NCBI GenBank assembly: GCA_029941905.1
Contig: JAPYTQ010000022.1
Location: 1-64,000 of the forward strand
Source: JAHRVQ01 sp029941905
Lineage (GTDB): Bacteria; Pseudomonadota; Gammaproteobacteria; Pseudomonadales; Azotimanducaceae
Direction of reading: 5' to 3'
DNA: 64,000 bases
This document shows, piece by piece, positions 6,805 through 16,567 of this stretch (positions are counted from its first letter, which is position 1; every line of letters begins with the position of its first letter). The notes under the pieces are model-generated. The model was not told where the DNA came from and ran no database searches. It saw nothing but the letters and a program-made list of their open reading frames with translations. A program made the position numbers and the translations under genes.

Positions 6805-8316
6805 ATGTGTGGCATAGTTGGAATGATTGGTCGAAGTGATGTTAGTTACGATCTTTATGATGCACTCACCGTACTACAGCATCGTGGTCAGGATGCTGCA
6901 GGGATTGTGACCTGTGAAGGCGATAGTTTATCTCAACGCAAGAGTAATGGCCTGGTGCAGGATGTTTTCCACCAAGGTCATATGAACCGGCTTAGAGGCA
7001 AGATGGGTATTGCCCATGTTCGCTATCCCACTGCAGGTACATCGAGTTCCGCAGAGGCACAACCGATGTATGTCAATTCACCGTTTGGAATCTGCCTGGC
7101 GCATAACGGCAACCTGATAAACGAATCCGAACTCAACGAGGACCTGTTTCGTACGGATCGACGGCATATCAATACCTCGTCGGATTCCGAGGTGTTACTG
7201 AATGTATTTGCCCATGAGTTGCAGAGTGTTGCCGGAATGCGTCCGGACCACAGAGAAATCTTCCAGGCCATAGAACGGGTTCATGAACGGGCCATTGGAG
7301 CCTATGCAGTGGTGGCGATGATTATTGGCTATGGCATAGTCGGATTCAGGGACCCGAATGGCATTCGCCCGGTGTGTTTTGGGAAGCGCGAAATGCCAGA
7401 CGGCACGGAATATATGATTGCATCCGAGAGCGTCGCGTTAAGTGTGCTTGGATTCGAATTGGTAAGGGACATCGATCCCGGTGAAGCGATTGTTATTCAG
7501 ACCAACGGAAAGGTACACACCCGACAGTGTGCGTCAAGCCATGACTTCAATCCCTGCATTTTTGAACAAGTGTACCTTGCCAGGCCAGACTCTGTGATTG
7601 ACGGTATATCAGTCTACAAGGCGCGCCTGAAAATGGGCGAAAAGCTGGCGGATAAGATTCTACGATTGTATCCGGATCACGATATCGATGTAGTGATTCC
7701 TATCCCAGACACCAGTTGCACGGCAGCGATACCCATGGCTTATCGATTGAATGTTAAATACCGGGAGGGGTTGGTCAAGAATAGGTACATAGGTCGGACA
7801 TTCATTATGCCTGATCAAAAAGAACGGGTGAAATCGGTACGGCGGAAATTGAGCACGGTCGAACTGGAATTCAAGGGTAAGAATGTACTGCTGGTTGACG
7901 ATTCCATCGTCCGGGGGACCACATCAAAGCAAATTGTGCAGATGGCAAAAGATGCCGGGGCAAACAAGGTTTATCTCGCGTCTGCCGCACCAGCGGTCCG
8001 TTATCCCAATGTATATGGTATCGATATGCCATCAGCGAATGAATTTGTCGCTCATGGCCACACTGAAGAACAGATTGCAGAGTATATTGGCGTGGATTGG
8101 CTTGTATACCAGGATCTCGAAGATCTGCAACAATGTGCGCTGGGCGTTAACAATAGAATTCACCAGTTCGATTGCAGCGTCTTTGACGGTCACTACGTAA
8201 CCGGTGGTGTGAATGACAGCTATCTCCACAGGCTGGAGTCGAAGAGAAATGACGATGCAAAATCTGCGGATATTGATGTCGATTCAGAAGTTATCGATCT
8301 TCACAATCAGGCCTGA
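6805..8316 (+). CDS. purF: Amidophosphoribosyltransferase
   Basis: PurF commits PRPP to purine synthesis by transferring ammonia from glutamine. The 503-residue protein starts MCGIVGMIG, so the N-terminal nucleophile Cys follows the removed Met. The glutaminase domain contains VLQHRGQDAAGI and LAHNGNLIN. The phosphoribosyltransferase domain contains the PRPP loop LLVDDSIVRGTTS at about residues 364-376. Length and motifs agree with E. coli PurF. Its place after cvpA is conserved. It lies 21 bases after the repeat tail behind cvpA, and the moxR start follows 10 bases after its stop. Confidence 0.97.
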   Translation: MCGIVGMIGRSDVSYDLYDALTVLQHRGQDAAGIVTCEGDSLSQRKSNGLVQDVFHQGHMNRLRGKMGIAHVRYPTAGTSSSAEAQPMYVNSPFGICLAHNGNLINESELNEDLFRTDRRHINTSSDSEVLLNVFAHELQSVAGMRPDHREIFQAIERVHERAIGAYAVVAMIIGYGIVGFRDPNGIRPVCFGKREMPDGTEYMIASESVALSVLGFELVRDIDPGEAIVIQTNGKVHTRQCASSHDFNPCIFEQVYLARPDSVIDGISVYKARLKMGEKLADKILRLYPDHDIDVVIPIPDTSCTAAIPMAYRLNVKYREGLVKNRYIGRTFIMPDQKERVKSVRRKLSTVELEFKGKNVLLVDDSIVRGTTSKQIVQMAKDAGANKVYLASAAPAVRYPNVYGIDMPSANEFVAHGHTEEQIAEYIGVDWLVYQDLEDLQQCALGVNNRIHQFDCSVFDGHYVTGGVNDSYLHRLESKRNDDAKSADIDVDSEVIDLHNQA

Positions 8317-8326
8317 TTTCTAAGCT

Positions 8327-9247
8327 ATGCAAGATGTCATTCGTAATACCATCACGCAGATCGGAACGATTCTGCTTGGCAAAGAGCATCAGATAAAACT
8401 CTCACTGACCTGTCTGATCTCGGGTGGTCATCTCCTCATTGAAGATTTACCGGGAATGGGCAAAACCACCCTGGCCCAGGCTCTGGCCAGGACGCTGGGT
8501 TTAAGTTTTAACCGGGTCCAGTTCACCAGCGACTTGCTACCGGCGGATATTCTGGGGATATCAATCTTTGACAAGGAAAGTGGCAAATTCATATTCCATC
8601 ACGGTCCTATTTTCAGTCAACTGATCCTGGCTGACGAGATCAACCGGGCAACCCCGAAGAGCCAGAGTGCCCTGCTGGAGGCAATGGAAGAGCGACAGGT
8701 CACAATCGAAGGTGAAACGCGGATTCTGCCCGCTCCGTTTTTTGTAATAGCGACCCAAAATCCAAATACCCAGGCAGGCACGTTCCCACTGCCTGAATCG
8801 CAGCTTGATCGATTCCTGATGCGAATAGAACTGGGTTATCCGGATCCCGCGGCTGAAAGAACGCTGATGAGAGGAGAAGATCGTCGCCATGTTTTGGCGC
8901 GTCTGCAACCCGCCATGTCGAAGTCACAATTGATCGAGATCCAGACCCTGAGTGGTCAGGTAAAAGCTTCAGAAGCTTTGATTGACTATATCCAGCGCCT
9001 GGTACAGTACACACGTCAATCCCCTGAATTCGCCTATGGGCTGTCTCCGAGAGGTGCGCTGGCATTGCTTCACTGCGCAAAGAGCTGGGCGCTGCTCGAT
9101 GATCGTAAACATGTCGTGCCGGAAGATGTACAGGCTGTATTGCCAGGGGTAGTTGAACACCGCCTGAGGGAGACCGCGGATTTTACTGGCCACGGTGGTA
9201 GTGCATTGGCGCAAAGATTACTGACAAAAGTTGACATCATAGGGTAG
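8327..9247 (+). CDS. MoxR family AAA+ ATPase
   Basis: The 306-residue protein has Walker A GMGKTTLAQ at about residue 45, Walker B LADEINRATP, sensor FVIATQNP and the C-terminal lid region ARA-type helices with SPRGALALL. This is the MoxR subclass, chaperone-like ATPases that work with DUF58 or von Willebrand proteins on extracytoplasmic or membrane complexes. It is first of a three-gene set with the DUF58 protein and transglutaminase. The target of the set is not known from sequence. Confidence 0.92.
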   Translation: MQDVIRNTITQIGTILLGKEHQIKLSLTCLISGGHLLIEDLPGMGKTTLAQALARTLGLSFNRVQFTSDLLPADILGISIFDKESGKFIFHHGPIFSQLILADEINRATPKSQSALLEAMEERQVTIEGETRILPAPFFVIATQNPNTQAGTFPLPESQLDRFLMRIELGYPDPAAERTLMRGEDRRHVLARLQPAMSKSQLIEIQTLSGQVKASEALIDYIQRLVQYTRQSPEFAYGLSPRGALALLHCAKSWALLDDRKHVVPEDVQAVLPGVVEHRLRETADFTGHGGSALAQRLLTKVDIIG

Positions 9248-9271
9248 GGGCAGCAAAACCAGGTTACCGGC

Positions 9272-10294
9272 ATGGAGGATTCAAACAAGGGCAATATTGA
9301 CCGTACCGGTCTTGAACCTGAATACGAGGTACCAAAAAGCCGCCTGTGGCGCTCGAACCTGTTTCAGAGCTGGTTGAATCGACGCCTGCCCCCGTCAGAT
9401 TCCATCTCTCTCAACCAGAGCAACATATTTATCCTGCCAACCCGACAGGGTCTGTACTTTCTCATTTTGATTTTTTTCATGCTGGTGGCGGGAATCAACT
9501 ATCAGAACAGCCTGGTCTATGCGCTGGCGTTCCTGCTCATCAGCATGTTGATGGTCAGCATCCTGCACACCTTTCGAAATCTGTCCGGACTCACGATTCA
9601 GGCTGGTCAGACCCAGGCTGCGTTCGCTGGTGAAGATGCAGAATTCGACGTCCGCCTGATCCGGCATGGAAAACGAACCTTCGAGGCGATTGTACTCGGT
9701 TGGAATCCGGATCTGTTGCAGGGTGCAGACTTACTGGAAGGTACGGAGGTCCGGGTCAAACTGTTTGTCGAAACTTCACAACGTGGCATCATGAATCCGG
9801 GCCGGATGCTGATACAGACTTACTATCCTGTGGGACTATTTCGTGCCTGGTCCTGGGTTGATTTAAATATGTCTTCGGTTGTTTACCCTCAGCCTCTTAT
9901 TGCCGGTGATATTCCTCTGGCCTTGAGCACGACCGACGAGGGTGAAATGATGCAGAAGCAGGGTGTGGATGACTTTCACGGTTTGAGAGAGTATCGGGCA
10001 GGTGACTCGCTACGGCACATTGCCTGGAAGTCATTTGCCCGCACAGAGGAACTGCTGGTCAAAGAATTTGCGGCCCATGTTGATCGCCGCGTTTGGCTGG
10101 ACTGGGAGTTTTTTCAGGGCATGGACCGTGAAGCTCGTTTGAGCCGACTTTGTTACTGGGTGGTTCAGTTGTCCCGAACGACGGATGAATATGGTTTGCG
10201 CCTGCCCGGTGTTGAGATTGCACCTGGCAGTGGTATCGAACACAAGAACCGGGTGCTGACTGAGTTGGCGATGTTTGAAATAGAGGTCGGCTAG
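9272..10294 (+). CDS. DUF58 domain membrane protein
   Basis: The 340-residue protein has two close membrane helices at about residues 60-105, from GLYFLILIFFMLV onward. A periplasmic or cytoplasmic beta-rich part follows, then the DUF58 core with GVDDFHGLREYRAGD and LRHIAWKSFART around residues 230-260. DUF58 proteins pair with MoxR ATPases and transglutaminase-like proteins in many bacteria. The gene sits between those partners, 24 bases after moxR and 3 bases before the transglutaminase gene, so the three form an operon. Function beyond this partnership is unknown. Confidence 0.9.
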   Translation: MEDSNKGNIDRTGLEPEYEVPKSRLWRSNLFQSWLNRRLPPSDSISLNQSNIFILPTRQGLYFLILIFFMLVAGINYQNSLVYALAFLLISMLMVSILHTFRNLSGLTIQAGQTQAAFAGEDAEFDVRLIRHGKRTFEAIVLGWNPDLLQGADLLEGTEVRVKLFVETSQRGIMNPGRMLIQTYYPVGLFRAWSWVDLNMSSVVYPQPLIAGDIPLALSTTDEGEMMQKQGVDDFHGLREYRAGDSLRHIAWKSFARTEELLVKEFAAHVDRRVWLDWEFFQGMDREARLSRLCYWVVQLSRTTDEYGLRLPGVEIAPGSGIEHKNRVLTELAMFEIEVG

Positions 10295-10297
10295 TTC

Positions 10298-12316
10298 ATG
10301 GTTGGTTTCGCGATCCCAAGAAATTCTCTAGCCTGGATGCTGGCTGCCCAGGCGGCGGTGATCGCACCTCACGTCGTCCGTTTGCCGATTTGGGTCACCC
10401 TGGTGTGTGTCGGTTGTGGTCTGTGGCGGGTGATGGTTTACCAGGGTCGATGGTCCTACCCGAGGCGGTGGGTGAAAGTGGTTTTTGTCCTGATCGGTGT
10501 TACCGGCATACTTTTGGGTTACCAGAAGTTTTATGGACTCGAACCCGCGATAGCCTTATTGATTATCGCTTTTGTGTTGAAATTACTCGAGATGCACCAC
10601 AAAAGAGACGCCTACATTGTCATCCTGTTGGCCTACTTTGTTGCCATCACTGAATTTCTTTTCTACCAGACTATCCCTTACACACTTTACATGCTGATTG
10701 CGGTGACGATGATTACGGCAGCCCTGATTGGATTGCACCAAACGAAATCCCATGTTCGTCCTACCGAAACACTTAAAACAGCGGTACTGTTGTTAGGTCA
10801 ATCGGTGCCTTTGATGATGGTGTTGTTTGTTCTCTTCCCAAGGATATCACCATTATGGACCGTTCCCTTACCGACTAATGTTGCCCGAACCGGAGTTACG
10901 GACAGTATGACACCCGGGGATATATCGCTGTTAACGCAATCAGACGGTCTGGCATTCAAGGCCACGTTTGAATCCACACCGCCTTTGTTCAGTCGTTTGT
11001 ACTGGCGTGGGATTGTGCTTTCAGAATTTGATGGGCAAACCTGGTCAAGAGAAGCACAATTGACACAGAATTCATGGCGCACCGGCGCAACCGTGCCAGG
11101 CTGGGTGTCAGATATTGAATATCAAGGTGATGAACAACGCTATGAAATCGTTCTTGAACCCACCCAGCAGAAGTGGTTATTCAGTCTTGCAGTGCCCACA
11201 CTCGTTGATCATCCCAGCCTGGAAATACTGCATGACTATCGAATTGCCTCCCGGTCGGTTGTCAGGCAACGATTGCGATACAAGGTGAAATCACACCTCA
11301 GATATGTGGTGGAGCGAGAACTCAGTGATTTCTCACGTTACAGGAATACACGCATTCCAAAATATAGCAATCCCCGGTCCCAGGTATTGGTAAAACAGAT
11401 GTTTAAAAAGTCAGGCTCAATTCCTGGCTTCATTAACAATGTGTTGCGAATGTATAACCTGGAAGAATTTGTTTATACCCTCAGACCTACATTGCTCGGC
11501 GATGATAGTGTCGATGGATTTCTGTTTGAGTCACGACGCGGGTTTTGTGAACATTTTGCCGGTTCCTTTACTTTTATGATGAGAGCGGCAGGGATTCCGG
11601 CCAGAGTTGTGCTGGGATACCAGGGTGGGGAATATAACCCGAGGGGGAATTATGTCTCTGTCAGGCAATTTGATGCCCACGCCTGGGCTGAAGTTTGGCT
11701 TGAGGACGGTGGTTGGGTCAGGATCGATCCCACGGCTGCGGTCGCACCCGAACGGATTGAACGTGGGCTCGAAGCCGCCGTCGAATTGGAGGACACTTTT
11801 CTTGAAGACACACCATTGTCAATTTTCAAGTACCGTCAACTATTATGGCTGACTGACTTAAGGTTACGGCTGGATGCTGTTGGACACTATTGGGATACCT
11901 GGGTTGTTGGCTATACGCCGGAAACTCAGATGGGTGTGCTGGAAAAGTTTTTTGGTGATCTTGATCGAAAGCGATTGGGAATGATTATGTTAACAGTGTT
12001 CTTCAGCATTCTCGGTATTATTGGCGTCGTGATGCTGGCGAAAAAAAGTAGCACGGTCCTGGCGCCCATAGACGACGAATATCTGGAATTTTGCCGTCTG
12101 ATGGAAAAATGGGGAATCGGGCGCAGAACCGGCGAAGGCCCCCTGGATTATGCACAGAGAATTGGCATGGAAAAGCCCGAACTACGGCAGCAGATCAACA
12201 ACGTCACCTCAGCCTATGTCGAGAAAAACTATATCCACCCGGATACCGCCAGTGTTCACGATTTGAAGAAGGCAGTCAGGGCACTTAGATTTAGAACCCT
12301 GACCGCTACCCGCTAG
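10298..12316 (+). CDS. Membrane transglutaminase-like protein, TgpA/DUF3488 type
   Basis: The 672-residue protein starts with several membrane helices (about residues 10-190), continues with a periplasmic transglutaminase core and ends with another helix near 560-590 and a cytoplasmic tail. The catalytic triad is visible: Cys in RRGFCEHFAG, His in FDAHAWAEVW and Asp in WVRIDPTAAV. This is the layout of TgpA (PA2873) of Pseudomonas, which is essential there. Substrate is unknown. Last gene of the MoxR operon, convergent with acnB, whose stop lies 17 bases away. Confidence 0.92.
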   Translation: MVGFAIPRNSLAWMLAAQAAVIAPHVVRLPIWVTLVCVGCGLWRVMVYQGRWSYPRRWVKVVFVLIGVTGILLGYQKFYGLEPAIALLIIAFVLKLLEMHHKRDAYIVILLAYFVAITEFLFYQTIPYTLYMLIAVTMITAALIGLHQTKSHVRPTETLKTAVLLLGQSVPLMMVLFVLFPRISPLWTVPLPTNVARTGVTDSMTPGDISLLTQSDGLAFKATFESTPPLFSRLYWRGIVLSEFDGQTWSREAQLTQNSWRTGATVPGWVSDIEYQGDEQRYEIVLEPTQQKWLFSLAVPTLVDHPSLEILHDYRIASRSVVRQRLRYKVKSHLRYVVERELSDFSRYRNTRIPKYSNPRSQVLVKQMFKKSGSIPGFINNVLRMYNLEEFVYTLRPTLLGDDSVDGFLFESRRGFCEHFAGSFTFMMRAAGIPARVVLGYQGGEYNPRGNYVSVRQFDAHAWAEVWLEDGGWVRIDPTAAVAPERIERGLEAAVELEDTFLEDTPLSIFKYRQLLWLTDLRLRLDAVGHYWDTWVVGYTPETQMGVLEKFFGDLDRKRLGMIMLTVFFSILGIIGVVMLAKKSSTVLAPIDDEYLEFCRLMEKWGIGRRTGEGPLDYAQRIGMEKPELRQQINNVTSAYVEKNYIHPDTASVHDLKKAVRALRFRTLTATR

Positions 12317-12332
12317 CAGCTTGCTACGCGAA

Positions 12333-14927
12333 TCAACCAGTGTTAATTATCGGTGACGCCACTTCAACGATGTTGGTGACCGGAATGGAAACCGAATTCG
12401 CACTTTCTAAAAATGACTCGATCTGGTCAAAATTCAGGTACCGATAAATGTCACCGGACATGGTATCCAGGTCACTAGTGTAGGAAAGGTATTCTTCCGG
12501 GGTTGGCAACTTACCCAATACACTAGCCACCGCTGCCAGTTCGGCAGATGCCAGATACACATCTGCGCCATCCCCCAGTCGGTTGGGAAAATTCCGGGTA
12601 GATGTTGAGACGCAGGTGCTGTTAGGGGCGATGCGCGCCTGGTTTCCCATACACAGTGAGCAACCAGGCATTTCTGTTCTTGCACCCGCTGTAGCAAATG
12701 TGTTGTACACGCCTTCCTGCCTCAATTGATGCTCGTCCATTTTGGTCGGTGGGGATATCCACAGACGTGTGGGAATGGCATTTGCTTTGCTGAGGATACT
12801 CGCTGCAGCACGGAAGTGTCCGATATTGGTCATACACGAGCCGATAAAGACCTCGTCAATTTTCGCACCTGTCACCTCGGACAGAGGTTTTACATCGTCC
12901 GGGTCATTCGGACAGGCTAAAAGTGGCTCTTTGATCTCATTCAGGTCCACTTCGATAACTTCTGCGTATTCTGCGTCAGCGTCTGGTTCGAGCAGGACCG
13001 GGTTGGCAAGCCACTCCTGCATCGCTTCGACCCGTCGTCCAATGGTTCGAGAGTCGCCGTAGCCTTCTGAAATCATCCACTTCAACAATGTCACATTGGA
13101 AGTGAGATATTCGATCATTGGTTCGATGCCGAGCCGAATTGTACAACCCTCAGCCGATCGTTCTGCCGATGCATCACTAATCTCGAAAGCCTGTTCCACC
13201 TTGAGGTCAGGCAGTCCTTCAATTTCGAGGATACGACCACTGAAAATATTCTTCTTGCCTGCTTTGTCGACGGTCAGAAGCCCGCGTTTGATCGCCGCGT
13301 ATGGTATGGCATTGACCAGGTCCCGAAGGGTGATGCCGGGCTGCATTTCTCCTTTGAACCGAACCAGCACAGATTCCGGCATATTCAGTGGCATAACACC
13401 AATAGCGGCCGCGAATGCAACCAGGCCTGAACCTGCGGGGAAACTGATCCCCATGGGGAACCGTGTATGTGAATCACCACCGGTACCCACAGTATCCGGC
13501 AACAGCATACGATTTAGCCAGGAATGGATAATACCGTCACCTGGTCGCAGGGCGACACCACCGCGAGTTTGAATAAAGTCTGGCAAGGTATGTTGGGTAT
13601 CAATGTCGACGGGCTTTGGATAAGCCGCCGTGTGACAAAATGACTGCATCACAAGGTCTGCTGAAAATCCCAGGCATGCCAGTTCCTTCAATTCATCCCG
13701 TGTCATGGGTCCCGTTGTATCCTGTGAGCCCACAGTGGTCATTTTGGGTTCACAGGAAACACCCGGTCGAACGCCTTGTACGCCGCACGCCTTGCCAACA
13801 ATTTTCTGCGCCAGGGTAAAACCCTTGTCAGATTCTTCTGCCGGAACAGGTCTGCGAAATATCTCGCTAACACCCAGGCTCAGCGCTTCACGGGCTTTCT
13901 CTGTGAGACCACGACCTATGACCAGCGGTATTCTGCCTCCAGCCTGGACCTCGTCCAGCAATACCTGGGTTGACAGTTCAAAGGTTGAGATAACATCGCC
14001 CGCTTCGTTGGTGATTTTTCCTTCATAGGGGAAAATTGTGACAACATCGCCCATATTCAGCTTGCTGACATCGCACTCGATTGGCAGGGCACCTGAATCT
14101 TCCATCGTGTTGAAGAAAATGGGCGCAATCTTGCCGCCCAACACGACGCCGCCATTTCTCTTGTTCGGAATAAATGGAATATCGTCTCCCATATGCCAGA
14201 GCACTGAATTGGTGGCGGATTTTCTGGATGAGCCTGTACCGACAACGTCACCCACATAAGATACGGGATTGCCTATATTTTTGAGTTGTTGCACTGTTTC
14301 AAGTGGGTTATCCATACGCTTTATCAACATAGCCAGAGCGTGGAGAGGGATATCCGGCCGGCTCCAGGCATCTCCTGCAGGGGACAGGTCATCTGTATTG
14401 GTCTCGCCCTCAACTTTGAAGACTGTGATCTTTATCTGTTCAGGCACTTTTGGTCGCGAGGTAAACCAGTCGGCGCTGGCCCAGGATTCAATGACAGCCC
14501 TGGCATGTTCGTTAGTTTCTGATTTTTCAACAACATCATGAAACGCATCGAACATCAGCAGTGTTTTTGACAGGCAAGCTGCCGCAGTGGGTGCTACTTC
14601 ATCATCGTCGAGTAAAGCGATTAATGGATCGATGTTATATCCTCCCAGCATAGTACCCAGGAGTTCGGTTGCTTTTTGTTTGTCAATCAAGGGGGAAGAG
14701 GCATCTCCATTTGTAATTGCGGTGAGGAATGCAGCCTTAACATAAGCAGCGTCATCGACGCCAGCCGGTACTCGGTTGACAAGAAGATCGAGAATGAAGT
14801 CTTCATCACCGGCAGTGGGTTCTTTTAAAAGTTCGATCAAGCCGTTAACCTGTTCCGCAGATAGCGGTTTTGGGTCTATCCCTTGTTCTGAACGTTCGGC
14901 AACATGTTGACGATAGGCTTCTAGCAC
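12333..14927 (-). CDS. acnB: Aconitate hydratase B
   Basis: AcnB interconverts citrate and isocitrate in the TCA cycle and may also act on 2-methylcitrate intermediates. The 864-residue length matches AcnB. The GTG start gives MLEAYRQHVAERS, as in E. coli AcnB. The iron-sulfur cysteines are in GSCMTNIGHFRAA and in PGCSLCMGNQA. The swivel domain near residues 180-380 comes first, as in B-type aconitases. A ribosome site AGAGGA lies 8 bases upstream, and a terminator-like hairpin lies in the leader between 14950 and 14985. Confidence 0.97.
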   Translation of the reverse strand: MLEAYRQHVAERSEQGIDPKPLSAEQVNGLIELLKEPTAGDEDFILDLLVNRVPAGVDDAAYVKAAFLTAITNGDASSPLIDKQKATELLGTMLGGYNIDPLIALLDDDEVAPTAAACLSKTLLMFDAFHDVVEKSETNEHARAVIESWASADWFTSRPKVPEQIKITVFKVEGETNTDDLSPAGDAWSRPDIPLHALAMLIKRMDNPLETVQQLKNIGNPVSYVGDVVGTGSSRKSATNSVLWHMGDDIPFIPNKRNGGVVLGGKIAPIFFNTMEDSGALPIECDVSKLNMGDVVTIFPYEGKITNEAGDVISTFELSTQVLLDEVQAGGRIPLVIGRGLTEKAREALSLGVSEIFRRPVPAEESDKGFTLAQKIVGKACGVQGVRPGVSCEPKMTTVGSQDTTGPMTRDELKELACLGFSADLVMQSFCHTAAYPKPVDIDTQHTLPDFIQTRGGVALRPGDGIIHSWLNRMLLPDTVGTGGDSHTRFPMGISFPAGSGLVAFAAAIGVMPLNMPESVLVRFKGEMQPGITLRDLVNAIPYAAIKRGLLTVDKAGKKNIFSGRILEIEGLPDLKVEQAFEISDASAERSAEGCTIRLGIEPMIEYLTSNVTLLKWMISEGYGDSRTIGRRVEAMQEWLANPVLLEPDADAEYAEVIEVDLNEIKEPLLACPNDPDDVKPLSEVTGAKIDEVFIGSCMTNIGHFRAAASILSKANAIPTRLWISPPTKMDEHQLRQEGVYNTFATAGARTEMPGCSLCMGNQARIAPNSTCVSTSTRNFPNRLGDGADVYLASAELAAVASVLGKLPTPEEYLSYTSDLDTMSGDIYRYLNFDQIESFLESANSVSIPVTNIVEVASPIINTG

Positions 14928-14949
14928 AACGTAAATCCTCTAATTTAGT

Positions 14950-14985
14950 GAAAAATCAGGGGCTGGGCTGACGGCTAGCCCCCTA
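14950..14985 (-). promoter_or_regulatory. Terminator-like hairpin in the acnB leader
   Basis: Read on the minus strand, AGGGGGCT (14984-14977) can pair with AGCCCCT (14964-14958) around a 12-base loop, followed by GATTTTTC. This resembles an intrinsic terminator and lies about 25 bases in front of the acnB start with no gene upstream in that direction to end. It may be an attenuator or an mRNA-stabilising structure. Confidence 0.5.
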
Positions 14986-15058
14986 AAAATGGGGCCATGA
15001 GTGTACCCGAATAGCACTAATAAGTTAAGTGGGCCGGTAGATTGAAAAGACCAGAGTC

Positions 15059-15667
15059 ATGAATGTAGAAAAGTTCCTGTTTTGTGAAACACCTGATGAA
15101 TGGGTTGCTTCGGTCAATGAGCACCTGGCGGTATTGCTGATTGACCACGCCAATTGTGAAAAGAAAGCAGCTTCTACTGCACTGAACCTGATTTACCGCT
15201 ATGTTGATAAGCCGGACATGCTGATACAACTGTCAAAACTGGCGAGAGAGGAGTTACGGCACTTCGAGCAGGTGCTGGGGCATCTGCAGAAAAGAGGCAT
15301 TGAATATCGTCATCTTCCACCCGGCCGGTATGCAGGCGAGCTGCGAAAAGGCATACGGACCTACGAACCTGCCCGCTTGGTTGACGTATTGATAGTCAGC
15401 GCTATCGTCGAAGCAAGAAGCTGTGAGCGGTTTTCCCGGCTGATTGAGGTGCTGGACGACGAATTGGCTAGGTTCTATACGTCATTGCTCAAGTCAGAAG
15501 CACGTCACTATAAGCTGTACCTGAACTTAGCGAGAAAGTTCTCAGCTGTGTCTATTGATCGCCGGGTTGATTTTTTTCTAAAAGAAGACCAGCTTCTGGT
15601 GACAAAACCCGACGATGTCTTTCGATTCCTGAGTGGCCCGGTTAATCAGGAGGATAATTCAGGGTAG
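15059..15667 (+). CDS. miaE: tRNA 2-methylthio-N6-isopentenyladenosine(37) hydroxylase
   Basis: MiaE is a diiron monooxygenase that hydroxylates the isopentenyl group at A37 of certain tRNAs. The 202-residue protein has the four-helix diiron pattern: IDHANCEKKAAS, LAREELRHFEQ with the Glu-x2-His pair, AIVEARSCERF and LKSEARHYKLY with a second Glu-x2-His pair. Together these supply the expected Glu and His ligands. It is divergent from acnB and convergent with lpxH, whose stop is 3 bases away. MiaA and MiaB, needed for the substrate, are not in the window. Confidence 0.93.
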   Translation: MNVEKFLFCETPDEWVASVNEHLAVLLIDHANCEKKAASTALNLIYRYVDKPDMLIQLSKLAREELRHFEQVLGHLQKRGIEYRHLPPGRYAGELRKGIRTYEPARLVDVLIVSAIVEARSCERFSRLIEVLDDELARFYTSLLKSEARHYKLYLNLARKFSAVSIDRRVDFFLKEDQLLVTKPDDVFRFLSGPVNQEDNSG

Positions 15668-15670
15668 GAA

Positions 15671-16387
15671 TTAACGAATCTCAAATGAAGTGAGCTTGAG
15701 GTCACCGTCAGTGCTCGTAAGATACCAACCGAGTGCGTCCCAGTCACCCAGCACAATGCGTTGTGCGGCGACGCCATCGAGGGTCAGGTCGTGTACCTTT
15801 GGCCTGTGAGTATGACCGTGGATCATGGTCCTGACGCCATGTGCCCGCATGACATTTTCAACTTCTAAAGGGGTTACATCCATAATGTCGCTGGCGGCCT
15901 GCCGGGTGAGTTCCTGGCTTTCACTGCGTATGCTGTTGGCAATAGCTTGTCGTTCGGGGATGGTCTTTGAAAGAAAATCCCTCTGGAAGTTTTCGTCACG
16001 TAACTGCTGCCGAACGTGCATATAGCGTTCATCACGGGTACAAAGGCTGTCGCCGTGCATCAGCAGTACTGAATCCCCGTCGATGTCGATCACTGTCGGG
16101 TCGTCGAGCAGCGTTGCCCCGGTTTGTTGGCAAAACTGCTGCCCGAGTAGAAAATCACGATTACCATGCATCAGAAACAGCGGAATATCGAGTCTGTCCA
16201 GTGCGGTAATGATTTCCTGATTAAATTCCGTTTCGTGATCATCTCCCAGCCAGACCTCAAAAAAATCGCCTAAGATGTAGAGTGCATCAACATCAACGGC
16301 CTTATCCTTAAGAAAATAGTAAAAAGAGCGGGTAACATCCGGGCGTGTCTCATCAAGGTGAAGATCAGAGATGAACAATATGGTCAT
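15671..16387 (-). CDS. lpxH: UDP-2,3-diacylglucosamine diphosphatase
   Basis: LpxH hydrolyses UDP-2,3-diacylglucosamine to lipid X in lipid A synthesis at the inner membrane. The metallophosphoesterase motifs are complete: FISDLHLD, ILGDFFEVWLGDD, MHGNRDFLLG, LMHGDSLC and IHGHTHRPKVH. ATG at 16387 gives MTILFISDLHL and 238 residues, close to the E. coli 240; the frame is open 12 codons further up, but GGAAA lies at the right distance before 16387. The protein is typical in all metal ligands. Confidence 0.95.
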   Translation of the reverse strand: MTILFISDLHLDETRPDVTRSFYYFLKDKAVDVDALYILGDFFEVWLGDDHETEFNQEIITALDRLDIPLFLMHGNRDFLLGQQFCQQTGATLLDDPTVIDIDGDSVLLMHGDSLCTRDERYMHVRQQLRDENFQRDFLSKTIPERQAIANSIRSESQELTRQAASDIMDVTPLEVENVMRAHGVRTMIHGHTHRPKVHDLTLDGVAAQRIVLGDWDALGWYLTSTDGDLKLTSFEIR

Positions 16388-16446
16388 AGTGTATTTCCGG
16401 CTAGAGAGTACTACTGGCGTCATCTTTGAAAAATTCGCTACAGCGT

Positions 16447-16476
16447 TTGACGTCTCAGGGTTTCGTTAAGTAGAAT
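16447..16476 (+). promoter_or_regulatory. Promoter of the tRNA-Pro-Arg-His operon
   Basis: TTGACG (16447-16452) and TAGAAT (16471-16476) are 18 bases apart. The bases after the -10 are GCGCCC, a GC-rich discriminator typical of stringently controlled stable RNA promoters. The first tRNA starts about 85 bases further on. Confidence 0.65.
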
Positions 16477-16483
16477 GCGCCCT

Positions 16484-16519
16484 CTCAAAAGCGAGTGCCT
16501 GACGCTTCTCACTTTTGAG
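16484..16519 (+). promoter_or_regulatory. Leader hairpin of the tRNA operon
   Basis: CTCAAAAG (16484-16491) and CTTTTGAG (16512-16519) are perfect 8-base inverted arms around a 20-base loop. The first arm begins near the expected transcription start, so the 5' end of the tRNA precursor would fold into it. Confidence 0.5.
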
Positions 16520-16567
16520 ATGTTGTGTATTATCTGGTGCTCTAGGTGCCATTGGCAACAGTCAATT

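Noticed and set aside
6701..6820. Short ORF starting at ATG 6701 in the third frame across the cvpA repeat
   Set aside because: It runs into purF in another frame and its Ser-His-Gln-Pro repeats look like an off-frame reading of the EPSAEQ units.
8200..8330. Possible fusion or frameshift between purF and moxR
   Set aside because: Both frames are complete with normal ends and starts and a 10-base gap.
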